Source of the DNA: Varibaculum cambriense
Lineage (GTDB): Bacteria > Actinomycetota > Actinomycetes > Actinomycetales > Actinomycetaceae
DNA: 64,000 bases
NCBI RefSeq assembly: GCF_002848005.1
Contig: NZ_PKHX01000001.1
Coordinates: 186,001-250,000 of the forward strand
Direction of reading: 5' to 3'
The position numbers and the translations under genes are program-made. Position 1 is the first letter of the stretch. Every line of letters begins with the position of its first letter. Of the stretch, positions 6,703 through 16,638 are shown in pieces. The notes beneath the pieces were generated by a model that saw nothing but the letters and a program-made list of their open reading frames with translations, had not been told where the DNA came from and ran no database searches.

Positions 6703-9700
6703 TTAGCGCAAATCCGGTAATAGCTCTTCGAGTTTTTGGGGAAGGTTCAGGCGCTCAGTCCATTCGTTCAGGTTGCATAGCAAGTCGTGGCGTACAAAAT
6801 AAAGTGCCGCCTCCACATCTTCCAAGCGCAGCCCTAGCGAATCAGCGTAAACCAAGCGATAGGTATTGATTTGCCGCATATAGTTTGCCACCTTCTCTTC
6901 GCTTTCGGACGCAATCTCACCGGAGCTATCAAAGATTAAGGAATCGGTTTTCCAGTCAATAATCGCGGGTTTACCGGTAGCGGGATTACGCATGATCGCA
7001 TCAATCCGGGCGACCAGTTTAGTCGCCAACGGCGCCGCGAATTCAATCTCGGAATCCAGATATTCCCAACCCCGATCAGGGTGCACGGTTCCAGATTTCC
7101 ATTTCTGCTGTAATCTCTGCAGAGATTTGCGCAGCCCTGCGTCTAAATCCTGGGGCAGGGAATAAACATATCCGCGCAATTCCTGATCTACCCATTCATG
7201 GAACAAAGTTCCTAAAGTAGCACCCCCAGTGGGAAAATCTGGCAGAGGGCGCCGTTGGCTCAAAGCAAACCCCGCCGGATCCTCCTGTAATCGACGTGCC
7301 TTGGTAACGCCACTGGAAATTGGAAGTTCCACTTGGGTACGAAACTCCTTTTCCGCTTGTTCATCGCGAATTAGCTGTACTGCCTGTTGCATCCACGGGG
7401 AATGGTTACTAGCCAAATCTAACGCTTCCTTCGCATTTTCTGCAGATAGCAAACTATGCAAAAAGTGATCTCGGTGCACATTATCTATTAGCGCCCTCAG
7501 CTCATTTGCAGCGCTTGAAAGCCGCGATAACTGCACAGACGGAGAGGTCGGCCAGAGCATTTCGCTCGGTACGGGCGTCCAATCATCTTCATCTCCTGCC
7601 GGCTCCCGGTTACGGAGTTCGCGCATTTTCCCCGTGGAATCTATTTCCACCAAGAATTGGGAGGGTACTCGTTCGGTGACGGCGGTAGCGGTGTGCGCGC
7701 TTCCGCCAACTAGCAGTTCCGACTCCGCGCGGGTAAAAGCCACATAGGCTAGACGTCGGTCAGCTAACTGCGAGGTAAAGCCCAAGGCACATTTATAGCT
7801 TTCTAGCACTTTGGGATTATCCGAATAAGCCTCCCCTTCAAAGTCATAACCGCTTTGTTCCAAGCCACGCTCAATAGTTGGCAGTACTTCCTTATCTGGA
7901 CGCAAGTCATAGGGAATCATCGCAACATCGGTAATCCAGGAGGATTCACTACATCTGCCATTTCCCGCTTTAAAGGGAGCTTTTGGAAGATTTCCCTGGT
8001 GAGTGCAACTTTCATCGAGTCCCGGAATCGCGACCCAAGTCCACTCCAAGCCTTTAGCTGCATGGATAGTCATCAGTTGAATAGCATTCGGGTTAGGCTC
8101 CTGTAGTGGCATGTCGATGCCAGAGCCTTGTTCATCAGCGAGCCTGAGCCAATCTAAGAAGCTGTGCAGATTAGCGCTAACTCCGGTAGCTTCATATTCG
8201 CGAGCAATTTTCACAAAACTTTCCAGGCAACGCTGCGACACTCCCCCATCTGGGCGAATTTTTACATCTAGATCCAGTCGTAGGGCAAAAATTGTGCGTT
8301 GCACTAATAAACCCAGCGGGTCATGGATATGGCTACGCACGGTAGCTAGTTGCGTACGGAGAATATTCAGGCGGCGATGTGCTTCGGTGCTAAAGCCGCT
8401 GCCAGCTCCCGGGGATGTCCAGCCCGGTTCCGGTAGGTTATCTAACGCATCCATCAAGAATGCTTGAGGATTGATATCGGGGATATCATCTGGGTTGGCC
8501 AAATGCCGCGCCCAGCGCCACAGCAAATCAATGTCCGCCGGGCTAATACCGCACCCAATGATTAGTCGCATGAGGTAATCGCCTTGTCCGGCATCTGCGG
8601 ATATTTGCAGTGCCGCGATCACATCGGCAACTGCCGGATCATAGATGAGGCCTGCGACCCCGGTAATTTCTACTGGAAGTCCCCGTCTACGCAGAGCCTG
8701 AGTGATTAAGGGTCCTTGGGAATGCTTACGCAGTAATATTGCTCCGGTAGGTAGACTTTCCTGCTTTTGCGGTGGGAGCTGCTTATTTTTTAGAGCTATT
8801 TTGTCTCTTTCACCCCAGCGCTCGGCAAAAAAATCTGCCACTAATTCCGCTTCTTCTTCGCAGTCTTGCGCGAAATAGAGATGGACTTTACCGGGGTCAT
8901 CCCGCTTTTGCGGACAAGTAACCAGCTCTTTTGCTTTTACCGAGGACGCGGGAGCTGCAAAAGCCTCCGGGGAGGGGGCAGGATCGAATCCATATTCCGG
9001 ATTAGGCACCTGGATCAAGGAGCGAATTTGCTGCTCAACTTGCTGGGTATTTTCTCCTGTCGCGAGTTTACTTAACGGCGCCACTACCTGATTAGCTGCC
9101 TTTAGTATCGCTTCGCGATTGCGATAAGTAACCGGCATATCTTGGATATGGCTGGCCATTTCTTCGGGCGGAATACCAAATTCGGTTAAGAAATTTTGCA
9201 TCGAAAGCTCGGAGGCGCCTCGCCAGTCGTAGATGGCCTGATTAGGGTCACCGACCGCCATAGCTCCTTTACCAGCAAAAATCGTAGAAAACAGTTTCAG
9301 CTGCGCCACTGAAGTGTCTTGAAACTCATCAAGTAGTATCACGTCATAGCGTTGCCGCAGCGTATCTCGAATATCGGGGAAACGCGCAACTAACATAGCC
9401 GCATAGTAGATTTGATCAGCGTATTCTAGGTAACCATTTTCTTTCTTGTATTCCTCGTAGCTTGCGAAAATATCCAGCAATTCCCCCCTATGGGTTAGAG
9501 AATCCAGGAATTTTTGCATATTAGCATTGGGTTTCTGGGATCTTCCTTTCGGCCTACCTAAGCTATAAAGTTCCCGCATCTGGGCTAGTCCCGCCCGCAC
9601 CTGCGCAATGTCTAATAGCTGGTCGCGTACCTGAGAACCGATAGCTAAAGCCCTACCGACTGTGGTCGCGATACTGCTATCGGTAGTCAAATCTCCTGGC

Positions 9701-10191
9701 CAAGTGCTGACGATCTCATACATGATCTGCCAGCGGCGCGCCTCATCTAGTAGTATGCAGGCCGGAGAAATCCCCAGTCGAGATCCATATTGGCGCACTA
9801 TCTGATTCGCGAAAGCATTATAGGTAGAAGTTACGGGCAGGATCGTACCGCCGGTCTCCGGATCAGTTAAGACCTCCGCCACCTCAGAAAAATCGGGGTT
9901 GGCTGCCAAAACCTGCAGATTGTCAGTCAGGCGGCTTCCCAGTTCAGCATCCGCCTTATTTGAAAAAGTTAGTCCCAGCACCCGATCGGGAGCTACCAAA
10001 CCGTTGGCTACCAGATAAACCACTCGAAACGCCATGGTGGCAGTTTTTCCCGCACCTGCTCCGGCAATCGCCATCATCGGTTGATCAACCGGGGCAGTAA
10101 TAACTTTTTCTTGATCTTCGTTCGGACGATACTGCCCAATGGCTTTAGCTATCTGCGCTGGCGAGTACCTAACTTGTTGGGTATTACTCAT
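6703..10191 (-). CDS. adnB: AdnB-like UvrD-family helicase-nuclease
   Basis: 1162 residues from the ATG at 10191 (MSNTQQ); an upstream in-frame start at 10242 is less likely because ATG 10191 overlaps the adnA stop as ATGA. The N-terminal SF1A motor has Walker A GAGAGKT near residue 44, Walker B LLDEFQDTS, motif GDPNQAIYDWRGA, and late motifs including TIHAAKGLEW and YVAFTRAE. A RecB-like nuclease domain at the C-terminus carries GTLFHEWVD and the DWK signature (AIIDWKTDS). Known role of the family: with AdnA it resects double-strand breaks for recombination, and the AdnB motor leads. Order adnA-adnB matches mycobacteria. Confidence 0.92.
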   Translation of the reverse strand: MSNTQQVRYSPAQIAKAIGQYRPNEDQEKVITAPVDQPMMAIAGAGAGKTATMAFRVVYLVANGLVAPDRVLGLTFSNKADAELGSRLTDNLQVLAANPDFSEVAEVLTDPETGGTILPVTSTYNAFANQIVRQYGSRLGISPACILLDEARRWQIMYEIVSTWPGDLTTDSSIATTVGRALAIGSQVRDQLLDIAQVRAGLAQMRELYSLGRPKGRSQKPNANMQKFLDSLTHRGELLDIFASYEEYKKENGYLEYADQIYYAAMLVARFPDIRDTLRQRYDVILLDEFQDTSVAQLKLFSTIFAGKGAMAVGDPNQAIYDWRGASELSMQNFLTEFGIPPEEMASHIQDMPVTYRNREAILKAANQVVAPLSKLATGENTQQVEQQIRSLIQVPNPEYGFDPAPSPEAFAAPASSVKAKELVTCPQKRDDPGKVHLYFAQDCEEEAELVADFFAERWGERDKIALKNKQLPPQKQESLPTGAILLRKHSQGPLITQALRRRGLPVEITGVAGLIYDPAVADVIAALQISADAGQGDYLMRLIIGCGISPADIDLLWRWARHLANPDDIPDINPQAFLMDALDNLPEPGWTSPGAGSGFSTEAHRRLNILRTQLATVRSHIHDPLGLLVQRTIFALRLDLDVKIRPDGGVSQRCLESFVKIAREYEATGVSANLHSFLDWLRLADEQGSGIDMPLQEPNPNAIQLMTIHAAKGLEWTWVAIPGLDESCTHQGNLPKAPFKAGNGRCSESSWITDVAMIPYDLRPDKEVLPTIERGLEQSGYDFEGEAYSDNPKVLESYKCALGFTSQLADRRLAYVAFTRAESELLVGGSAHTATAVTERVPSQFLVEIDSTGKMRELRNREPAGDEDDWTPVPSEMLWPTSPSVQLSRLSSAANELRALIDNVHRDHFLHSLLSAENAKEALDLASNHSPWMQQAVQLIRDEQAEKEFRTQVELPISSGVTKARRLQEDPAGFALSQRRPLPDFPTGGATLGTLFHEWVDQELRGYVYSLPQDLDAGLRKSLQRLQQKWKSGTVHPDRGWEYLDSEIEFAAPLATKLVARIDAIMRNPATGKPAIIDWKTDSLIFDSSGEIASESEEKVANYMRQINTYRLVYADSLGLRLEDVEAALYFVRHDLLCNLNEWTERLNLPQKLEELLPDLR

Positions 10192-13100
10192 AGCACTTGT
10201 TCTCCTTCCGCCTTTAGAGGACAGCAAGAACGCAAGGAACAACGGTCACAGTGTTGATTTTCAACCGCACGAAAAACCGACCCGGAAACCACCTTTGCTG
10301 CCTGAACAATATTGTTTAGTAATAAGCCTTTTTGCTCATCAGTTAATGGGGCTTGCACCATTTCCTTCGGGATTTCTTCATAGTCAGTTTCCCCCCTAGC
10401 TTTCCTCTTGTGCTTGGACAGATAGATCAAACTGGCACTTTGAATCTGCTCTGGTGCCTGCGCTAGTAGTGGTGCCAGCATCTGTCGGGATCGGCTATCA
10501 CCACCTAGGAGCGCGGCTTCTAAAACCAATTGGTAGCAGGCCAGCTGTAAATGGTCAGCTAACTCTCTTTCGGTAGGAACCGTTTTACCCGTCTTAAAAT
10601 CAACTATTCTAATCCCGTCCTCGCCAGCTTCTAGGCGATCTAACCGGGCGGCCACCATCGCTAAGTCGGATACCACCGCATAGGAGCTTATTTCGGTTAC
10701 CGCCGGTGTTTTATGATCATCTAAATAGCGGCTGAGACGACGCACCATTTCTTCTCGTTTTTTCCCGTCTTGGCGAGAAAAGAAAGCTTCTGTTTGCTGT
10801 GGCCAGTTAGCGTAAAAGAATGCCAGGCGCTCCTGCAGGCTGCTGTTCGTCATCTCTTCAGCAATCTGGTGCACGAGAGTTCCCCAAGCGGCGTTACCAG
10901 TAGCTTCGACTTTCTGCCCTCCCCGCCGTGAAAGCAACCAGCGAAATTCGCATTCATTCAAGTCCTCTAAAGCAGAGGGGGATATTACTGCTCGGCCAGC
11001 CGCAGGTTTTAATCCGGCGGGATTCGTCCACCAGCTATTATCTATTCCCACCTGACGCCAAGTATCAGGGTTAGCAAACTGAGCCCCCTGAGAAGCTAAA
11101 TACGCTAAGGTTTCCACTGCTTTTTTACGAGTTTCGTCATCCGTCTTGTTGGCGAGTACCCCCCTTAAATGCCCCACCAAGGAACGCAAAGAGGGAAATA
11201 GCTGATGCCCTCGGTTTCTGGTTTCCGGGTTGGTGTCCGCGCCTAGTTGTTGATCCCAATCACCACCCAGGTATTGCGCGCTAGAAAACTTGCTATTTTC
11301 CAAGCGGGAACGCAGATTATCAAAAAATATCGAAGGGTTATCCTCAGCGTCGCAGCGCACGGTAACCAACATATTGCTGCGGGCACGGCTAAGGGCACAC
11401 CTAGCTAGGGATCGTTCCCGCTCGAGGGCGCGACTGCGGGACTCTCCGGGAGCTAACTGTAGCTTTCCCGTGGGACTAAGCAGCGCCGTAGCCTGGAGAA
11501 AATCAGAGATTTCCCCCGAACGCAGCAGAGAACCTCGCTCGGAGATAACTGGCCACTGTCCGTCCTGCATCCCGATGATTGCACAGGTGTCCCAGGTGCG
11601 ACCCGCCGCGGAAAACACGGTTTCCAAAGCTACCGCCGAACCTATCCCATGGGTATCGGTAAGTACATCCTCGGCTTGAGTTTGCCGCGAGAGCACCGCA
11701 CAGTAGTCACTCATATTGGCATTTAAGTGGCGCTGCGACCAAATCTCTGCATGGCGAACTAAGGCAATAACCGCATCTAAAGCTTGATCAGCGAACTCTT
11801 CTCCGGCAAGTGCTCGCTGACACCACGAATCTTCTAGATTCAATAACGTCCAAATTTTGTCTAGCACCACCAGTGGAGGCTGATCCAATTGAGCTATTGC
11901 TGCAGTTAAAACTTGATGACAGCGAATATAGATTTGCCCGCCCTCTACCATCTCTACCTGGGTGACCGGGAAACGGGGGGTGCCGATGGCGGCATAAAAA
12001 TCTTCTATTTTTGCTTCAACAGCGATATCGGCTTTGACTAACGCCCGTTCCAAGCGCAGCCTCTGCAGGGAATCCAGAGCAAAAAGTGGAGAGCACAACA
12101 GGCGTCTAATCGCTTTCCCCCGAGGAGAAACTAACTTCTCATCCAGCAAATATTGTGAGGGGAGCCAAAAGAATTCGTTTGCACTCGCAGGCTTCGGATT
12201 ATCTCTCCCCCATTGTTTTGCAAGCTCACTTTGTCCTGGCAAAGTAAAAAGCGATAATAAAGCGCCCGTAACATGGTTAACTTTGAAAAGTATGGGTCTT
12301 TGACGCTCATTTACTGGAATCTCCAGCCCCCGTAAAAGCGAAACTATTTCGTCTAATTGGGAGCGGTTACGAGCAATAACTGCCATGTCTGACCACGGAA
12401 TTTGTCGGGTTAAGTGCTGATAGCGCAAGTATTCGGCGATCGCACGAGCTTGGGACGAAACGGTAGAGAACTCAGCGAATCTTTGTTCGCGCGCACTATC
12501 GCACTCTACCTGGTGGCTAAGCGGATCTATAAGCTGTAGCCCTCCCGAAGTCTCCCGGAAAGATTCCTCTAGCGTCACCTGGGGACAATTTAGCTGTTCG
12601 GCTAGATAGCTCCCCCCCTGCGGATATCCCCCACGGAAAGTTTCCACTGCCACCTCGGGGTTGTAGAGGGCGAAGATTTTAGTGCCTCGCTTGCCCATTT
12701 CCGTTAACAGCCGCACGGTAGAAGCCGGGCAATCTTGCAGGTCGTCTACCACTACCCACTCCGGTAATTGGGGAGGCGATAGTAAAGCCGCGTCTTGTTC
12801 CCAGCCACCTAAAACTTGCCCCGCGCGATCTTGCATTCGGGCAGCATCCCAGCTGTTGTCTTTAAAAGACGGTTCGTATTGACTAAGTAATACCGCTGCC
12901 GCCTGCCACTCGGGAACCGCGAGTTCGCGCCCTAACTCATCTAAACGTTGAGCGCTGATATCCCAATGAGCACAAGCGGCGAACAGGGTACGTATTTCAG
13001 AGCAAAAATAATCAGTTTGCCTTACCTCGGAGCCAATATATTCCGGCCAAGGCGCATCTACCTGCCTTAACAGTTCATGAATCCGGGCATCTTCCTGTGA

Positions 13101-13469
13101 TCCGGTTAGCAGTACCGGTTCCGGAAGTTGTTCGCGGCGCGCGCTCGCAAAATCTTTAAGCACTTGGAAGGCCAAGGCGGTAGGGGTAATGAACGGACGG
13201 GAAATAGGGAGTTTCCGACTGATCCTGGCAGTGTTTAAATATTCTGCTCGCGAGCGGGAAGGAGCTATTCCTATTATCTGGCTGTGGTGGCAGAAAAGTT
13301 GCTCCATAGCTGCCAAAGCTAAAATGGTTTTTCCGCTGCCGGCCACTCCTCTAACTATTAGCGAACTAGCAGATTGCAGCTTGCCAAGTATCTGCTTTTC
13401 CTTTTCGCCTAGCTCAGGTAACTCCAATTCGACCGGGAAAGGAACTGCGCGCAGAGTAAAGGTTGGCAT
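10188..13469 (-). CDS. adnA: AdnA-like helicase-nuclease with Fe-S cysteines
   Basis: 1093 residues. Walker A is GVAGSGKT at 41-48. Walker B reads VVVDDLQD, with Asp at the position of the usual catalytic Glu, which fits the auxiliary role reported for AdnA as a motor. The C-terminal RecB-like nuclease has GTLVHQIAEE and IVDFKTGK. Four cysteines (one in LNECEFRWLL and three in CDRCSLRSCC at the end) match the Fe-S nuclease staple of the AddB/RecB class. The start ATG is 7 nt after a perfect TATAAT (13477-13482), so it is probably leaderless. Overlaps adnB by 4 nt. Diverges from the DUF3107 gene. Confidence 0.92.
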   Translation of the reverse strand: MPTFTLRAVPFPVELELPELGEKEKQILGKLQSASSLIVRGVAGSGKTILALAAMEQLFCHHSQIIGIAPSRSRAEYLNTARISRKLPISRPFITPTALAFQVLKDFASARREQLPEPVLLTGSQEDARIHELLRQVDAPWPEYIGSEVRQTDYFCSEIRTLFAACAHWDISAQRLDELGRELAVPEWQAAAVLLSQYEPSFKDNSWDAARMQDRAGQVLGGWEQDAALLSPPQLPEWVVVDDLQDCPASTVRLLTEMGKRGTKIFALYNPEVAVETFRGGYPQGGSYLAEQLNCPQVTLEESFRETSGGLQLIDPLSHQVECDSAREQRFAEFSTVSSQARAIAEYLRYQHLTRQIPWSDMAVIARNRSQLDEIVSLLRGLEIPVNERQRPILFKVNHVTGALLSLFTLPGQSELAKQWGRDNPKPASANEFFWLPSQYLLDEKLVSPRGKAIRRLLCSPLFALDSLQRLRLERALVKADIAVEAKIEDFYAAIGTPRFPVTQVEMVEGGQIYIRCHQVLTAAIAQLDQPPLVVLDKIWTLLNLEDSWCQRALAGEEFADQALDAVIALVRHAEIWSQRHLNANMSDYCAVLSRQTQAEDVLTDTHGIGSAVALETVFSAAGRTWDTCAIIGMQDGQWPVISERGSLLRSGEISDFLQATALLSPTGKLQLAPGESRSRALERERSLARCALSRARSNMLVTVRCDAEDNPSIFFDNLRSRLENSKFSSAQYLGGDWDQQLGADTNPETRNRGHQLFPSLRSLVGHLRGVLANKTDDETRKKAVETLAYLASQGAQFANPDTWRQVGIDNSWWTNPAGLKPAAGRAVISPSALEDLNECEFRWLLSRRGGQKVEATGNAAWGTLVHQIAEEMTNSSLQERLAFFYANWPQQTEAFFSRQDGKKREEMVRRLSRYLDDHKTPAVTEISSYAVVSDLAMVAARLDRLEAGEDGIRIVDFKTGKTVPTERELADHLQLACYQLVLEAALLGGDSRSRQMLAPLLAQAPEQIQSASLIYLSKHKRKARGETDYEEIPKEMVQAPLTDEQKGLLLNNIVQAAKVVSGSVFRAVENQHCDRCSLRSCCPLKAEGEQVL

Positions 13470-13476
13470 ATAAGCA

Positions 13477-13482
13477 ATTATA
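13477..13482 (-). promoter_or_regulatory. -10 element of the adnAB operon
   Basis: TATAAT read on the minus strand, 7 nt before the adnA ATG. No good -35 match is seen. The rest of the 261-bp divergent gap holds a short hairpin CGGGC-ATA-GCCCG near 13669-13681 and no gene. Confidence 0.6.
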
Positions 13483-13730
13483 GAAAAAACTTCGGTGTCG
13501 TTAATGCTTTCTTTGCCCGCCGCGATTTCCTGGTTCCCGGTTCGACTTCACCGCAAATATCCTGGGAGTTTTCCGTTCACAGCTGGAACTCGCACAGTCC
13601 GCATGTTCATAGTAGGCGACCGTTAACAAGCAGGAGCATCCCTAAAGCTTTAGCTGTTAGCAAGCAAGCGGGCATAGCCCGGTAGCGAGCAGGTAGGATA
13701 AGCCTAGAAGATTGCTAAACGGAGGAAAAC

Positions 13731-13958
13731 GTGAATATCTCACTGGGACTTAAAGGTGTAGCCAAAACTTTAGAGCTGGAAGTAGCCATGGACGCTGACC
13801 AGATTAAAGCCACTTTGCAGGCAGCTTTAGATAAGCCCGAAGAGTTGCTATCGCTAACCAATAAGCAGGGTCAGCAGGTACTTATGAACCCGCGTCTAAT
13901 CGCCTACTGCCAGATAAGCGAGGCGCAACCGCAGCGGGTGGGTTTCGGAATCGGGTAA
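13731..13958 (+). CDS. DUF3107 family protein
   Basis: 75 residues, full length for DUF3107 (mycobacterial TB9.4-like), a small actinobacteria-specific family. It starts with MNISLGLKGVAKTLELEVAM and keeps the central LLSLTNKQGQQVLMNPRLIA segment. The GTG start has a strong SD, GGAGG, 6 nt upstream. It lies between the adnAB operon and the MiaE-like gene, a conserved neighbourhood. Molecular role unknown. The 160 bases after it hold no supported gene. Confidence 0.93.
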   Translation: MNISLGLKGVAKTLELEVAMDADQIKATLQAALDKPEELLSLTNKQGQQVLMNPRLIAYCQISEAQPQRVGFGIG

Positions 13959-14121
13959 GCACCCGACCTAAGCGCTCTCACCGGTCTGCCTCTGCCCGCA
14001 AGGATTCTCATCTGCTGCCGGGAGTCGGGTTAGGAGGCGCACTGGACAGCTCCCCGGTAACTACCCCGGTAACTGCCAAGGCTATGAAACGCCTATCAGG
14101 CGCTGTAGTTTCCGGAAGTTA

Positions 14122-14727
14122 TTAGGCCTTCAGCCCGGTACGCTCCATCCGCAGGCGGTGATGCTCCTTGATCGCCTCGGGGATATCTTCCCCGCCCTCT
14201 CCAGACAGTTCGGGATATCCCACTATCGCCTGGCGGAAAGTCGAACGCACATCTCCGAGTACCCGCCGTCCCCACAGAGACAGCCGCGCTGGTACTGTCA
14301 CCTGAGTAGCACAGGCTTGCGTGATTACTGGCACCGCCCAGGCTTCTTGCCCGCAATCCCACGCAACCTCGGATAGTTCGGTTTGTGCTTGCGAGGAAAG
14401 CCCCGCAGTCAAGCTGCGGTTAAAATCGGCCATCGCCCCAATAGTTACGTAGCTTTTGACGAGACGTTCATACCAATCAGTAGGCCGCAGGCGTTCCTCT
14501 AGTTGGACGGTCAGCCCCATATATTGCTTCATCTCTTCAGGCAGATCAACCCCAATGTTTTCGCTGACCTGGGCTACTTTTTCATAGTTTTCCCAAGCCC
14601 GCGCCGACATCCGCCCTAAAGCGATTTCTTGATCCACCGTGGGGCACAGCGAAGCGTCTTTTGCTAACCGCTGCTGCATGGCCAGGGTGAAGTATCCGAT
14701 AAGTCCCAGTCTTTGTGCGTCACTCAC
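14122..14727 (-). CDS. Ferritin-like protein, MiaE-like family
   Basis: A 201-residue all-alpha protein of the actinobacterial ferritin-fold family related to tRNA hydroxylase MiaE (PF13794-type). Features seen: GLIGYFTLAMQQRLAKDA at the start, a helix with ENYEKV, and LEERLRPTDWYERLVKSYVT in the middle. The di-iron ligands (Glu/His) cannot be assigned with certainty by eye, so hydroxylase activity is not claimed. GTG start, with TAGTCT 6 nt upstream. In many actinobacteria this gene sits between DUF3107 and a DEAD-box helicase, as here. It ends facing the DUF3107 gene. Confidence 0.82.
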   Translation of the reverse strand: MSDAQRLGLIGYFTLAMQQRLAKDASLCPTVDQEIALGRMSARAWENYEKVAQVSENIGVDLPEEMKQYMGLTVQLEERLRPTDWYERLVKSYVTIGAMADFNRSLTAGLSSQAQTELSEVAWDCGQEAWAVPVITQACATQVTVPARLSLWGRRVLGDVRSTFRQAIVGYPELSGEGGEDIPEAIKEHHRLRMERTGLKA

Positions 14728-14884
14728 CCTCTTAGACTAGCGCGCTTGCGGGTTTGATTCTCGCTTTTGAACCGGCTCCGGACGCTTCCAACTATCAAAG
14801 TGGCTTCCAAATAACTGTTAGCTGCGTTACCCCTATTGTTTACCCTCCGAGACGGTGGGATAGAATAGAAGAGAAGAAGACGGG

Positions 14885-15002
14885 TTGACCGATCGTTTTC
14901 GTAAACGAAGTATTTTTTCCGGGCGTATCGCCCCGGCCTCTCTAGCGGAGAGCCAAGATTTTTCACGATCGGCTACCTCCATAGTTCCAGGGGAAAATCC
15001 CC
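14885..15002 (+). promoter_or_regulatory. Promoter and structured leader of the DEAD-box gene
   Basis: TTGACC (14885-14890), 17 bp, then AAGTAT (14908-14913). The presumed leader of about 80 nt contains the hairpin GGGCG-TAT-CGCCC (14921-14933) and CGATCGG (14966-14972), which can pair with CCGATCG at 14889-14895 just upstream. Cold-shock DEAD-box genes often have long structured leaders used for autoregulation; that is an analogy here. Confidence 0.45.
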
Positions 15003-16607
15003 GTGAAAGGTATTCGATTGACAACTGAAGAAAATATCCAAGCAACCAGTGGAATTGCTGATACTTCCGCAGCGCACGCTCCGCATATTGAACAGGCGAA
15101 AGCCGACGTGGTGGGCGATTCCTCTATGGATCTTTCCGAAAAAACTTTCGCTGATTTCGGGGTCTCGGCTCCGCAATGCCAGGCACTTGCAGATGCCGGA
15201 ATTGTGCATCCCTTCCCGATCCAAGCCCTCACTTTGCCAGTAGCGCTAGAGCGCCATGACATTATCGGGCAAGCAAAAACCGGCACCGGGAAAACTTTGG
15301 GATTTGCGCTCCCAGTTCTAGAGGACGTGGTGGCCCCAGATGAGGACGGTTTCGAAGATTTGCTAGATCCCGGCCATCCGCAAGCCTTAATCGTCCTGCC
15401 TACCCGGGAGCTGGCTATCCAGGTAGCGAGGGAAACCGCACAGGCAGCTGCCCGCCGCAAGGTACGTATTTGCGAAATCTATGGGGGACGGGCTTTCGAA
15501 CCCCAGATTGCGGATCTCAAGCGAGGAGTCGAGATTGTAGTCGGCACCCCCGGACGGCTGATTGACCTCATGAAACAGGGACATCTGAGCTTGTCGGCAG
15601 TGCGCACTATGGTGCTGGATGAAGCCGATGAGATGCTAGATCTAGGGTTCCTCCCCGACGTAGAGGTACTCCTTTCGCGCACCCCCGCAAATCGCCACAC
15701 TATGCTGTTTTCAGCCACCATGCCCGGGGAAGTAGTGGCCTTAGCCCGGCGCTATATGGAGCATCCCACCCATATTCGGGCACAGGATCCTGATGACCAG
15801 GGCGCCACGGTGAAAACCACGCGGCAAGTGATTTACCGCTGCCACGCTCTCAATAAAGTAGAGGTGCTGGCGCGGATCTTGCAGGCGCGCCAGCGCGGCC
15901 TCACCATTATTTTCACACGTACTAAACGCACTGCCGCCCGGGTTGCGGAAGATCTTGGAAAACGGGGATTCGCGACCGCAGCTTTGCATGGGGACCTTGG
16001 ACAGGGTGCCCGCGAGCAGGCGCTCCGGGCTTTTAGGCACGGAAAAGTTGATGTGCTGGTGGCCACCGATGTGGCGGCGCGCGGTATTGATGTCGATGAT
16101 GTCACCCATGTAATCAACTATCAGTGTCCCGAGGACGCCAAGATTTACATTCACCGCATCGGACGTACCGGTCGCGCCGGCAATTCGGGAACCGCGATCA
16201 CTTTTGTGGACTGGGACGATGTGCCGCGGTGGAAGCTAATCAATAAAGAGTTGTCACTGGGAGCAGAAGAACCGGTGGAAACCTACCACACCAGTCCTCA
16301 CCTTTATACCGATTTGGATATTCCCGAGGACGCGGGCGGGCGCTTGCCGCGCTCGATGCGTAAACGCGCCGGACTAGCCGCCGAGAAACTTGAAGACCTA
16401 GGGGAAACCGGCGGACATGGGCGCGGTCACGGACGCTCAGGACGCGGGCAAAATTCTCGGGGTCGCTCTGGAGGCGGCCGGGGTAAAGGCTCCCGCGGCG
16501 GACGCGATCGGCGTCGGGAACGCGATAGCCATCAGGGCGCCGGTACGCTGCGTCAGCCACGTCCGCGTCGAGCCCGTCGGCGTCGCCGCAAAGGCAGTGA
16601 AGACTAA
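15003..16607 (+). CDS. DEAD-box ATP-dependent RNA helicase
   Basis: 534 residues. The motifs appear in order: Q motif (FADFG, then PFPIQ), Walker A AKTGTGKT at 91-98, PTRELA, TPGR, VLDEADEM, FSAT, and HRIGRTGRAG. The C-terminal 80-90 residues form a basic tail rich in RG and GRG repeats, typical of RNA-binding extensions of RhlE/DeaD-type helicases. Likely unwinds RNA in ribosome assembly or mRNA decay. The GTG at 15003 has AGGGGA upstream; a TTG at 15018 preceded by AAAGG is an alternative start. Corresponds in position to the mycobacterial helicase next to the MiaE-like and DUF3107 genes. Confidence 0.93.
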   Translation: MKGIRLTTEENIQATSGIADTSAAHAPHIEQAKADVVGDSSMDLSEKTFADFGVSAPQCQALADAGIVHPFPIQALTLPVALERHDIIGQAKTGTGKTLGFALPVLEDVVAPDEDGFEDLLDPGHPQALIVLPTRELAIQVARETAQAAARRKVRICEIYGGRAFEPQIADLKRGVEIVVGTPGRLIDLMKQGHLSLSAVRTMVLDEADEMLDLGFLPDVEVLLSRTPANRHTMLFSATMPGEVVALARRYMEHPTHIRAQDPDDQGATVKTTRQVIYRCHALNKVEVLARILQARQRGLTIIFTRTKRTAARVAEDLGKRGFATAALHGDLGQGAREQALRAFRHGKVDVLVATDVAARGIDVDDVTHVINYQCPEDAKIYIHRIGRTGRAGNSGTAITFVDWDDVPRWKLINKELSLGAEEPVETYHTSPHLYTDLDIPEDAGGRLPRSMRKRAGLAAEKLEDLGETGGHGRGHGRSGRGQNSRGRSGGGRGKGSRGGRDRRRERDSHQGAGTLRQPRPRRARRRRRKGSED

Positions 16608-16638
16608 GAATTTTTAAACAACCACAGAGGAGAAGGAG

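Noticed and set aside
13959..14121. Open frame between DUF3107 and the MiaE-like gene
   Set aside because: No start codon with SD, composition not gene-like, and it would overlap the end of DUF3107.
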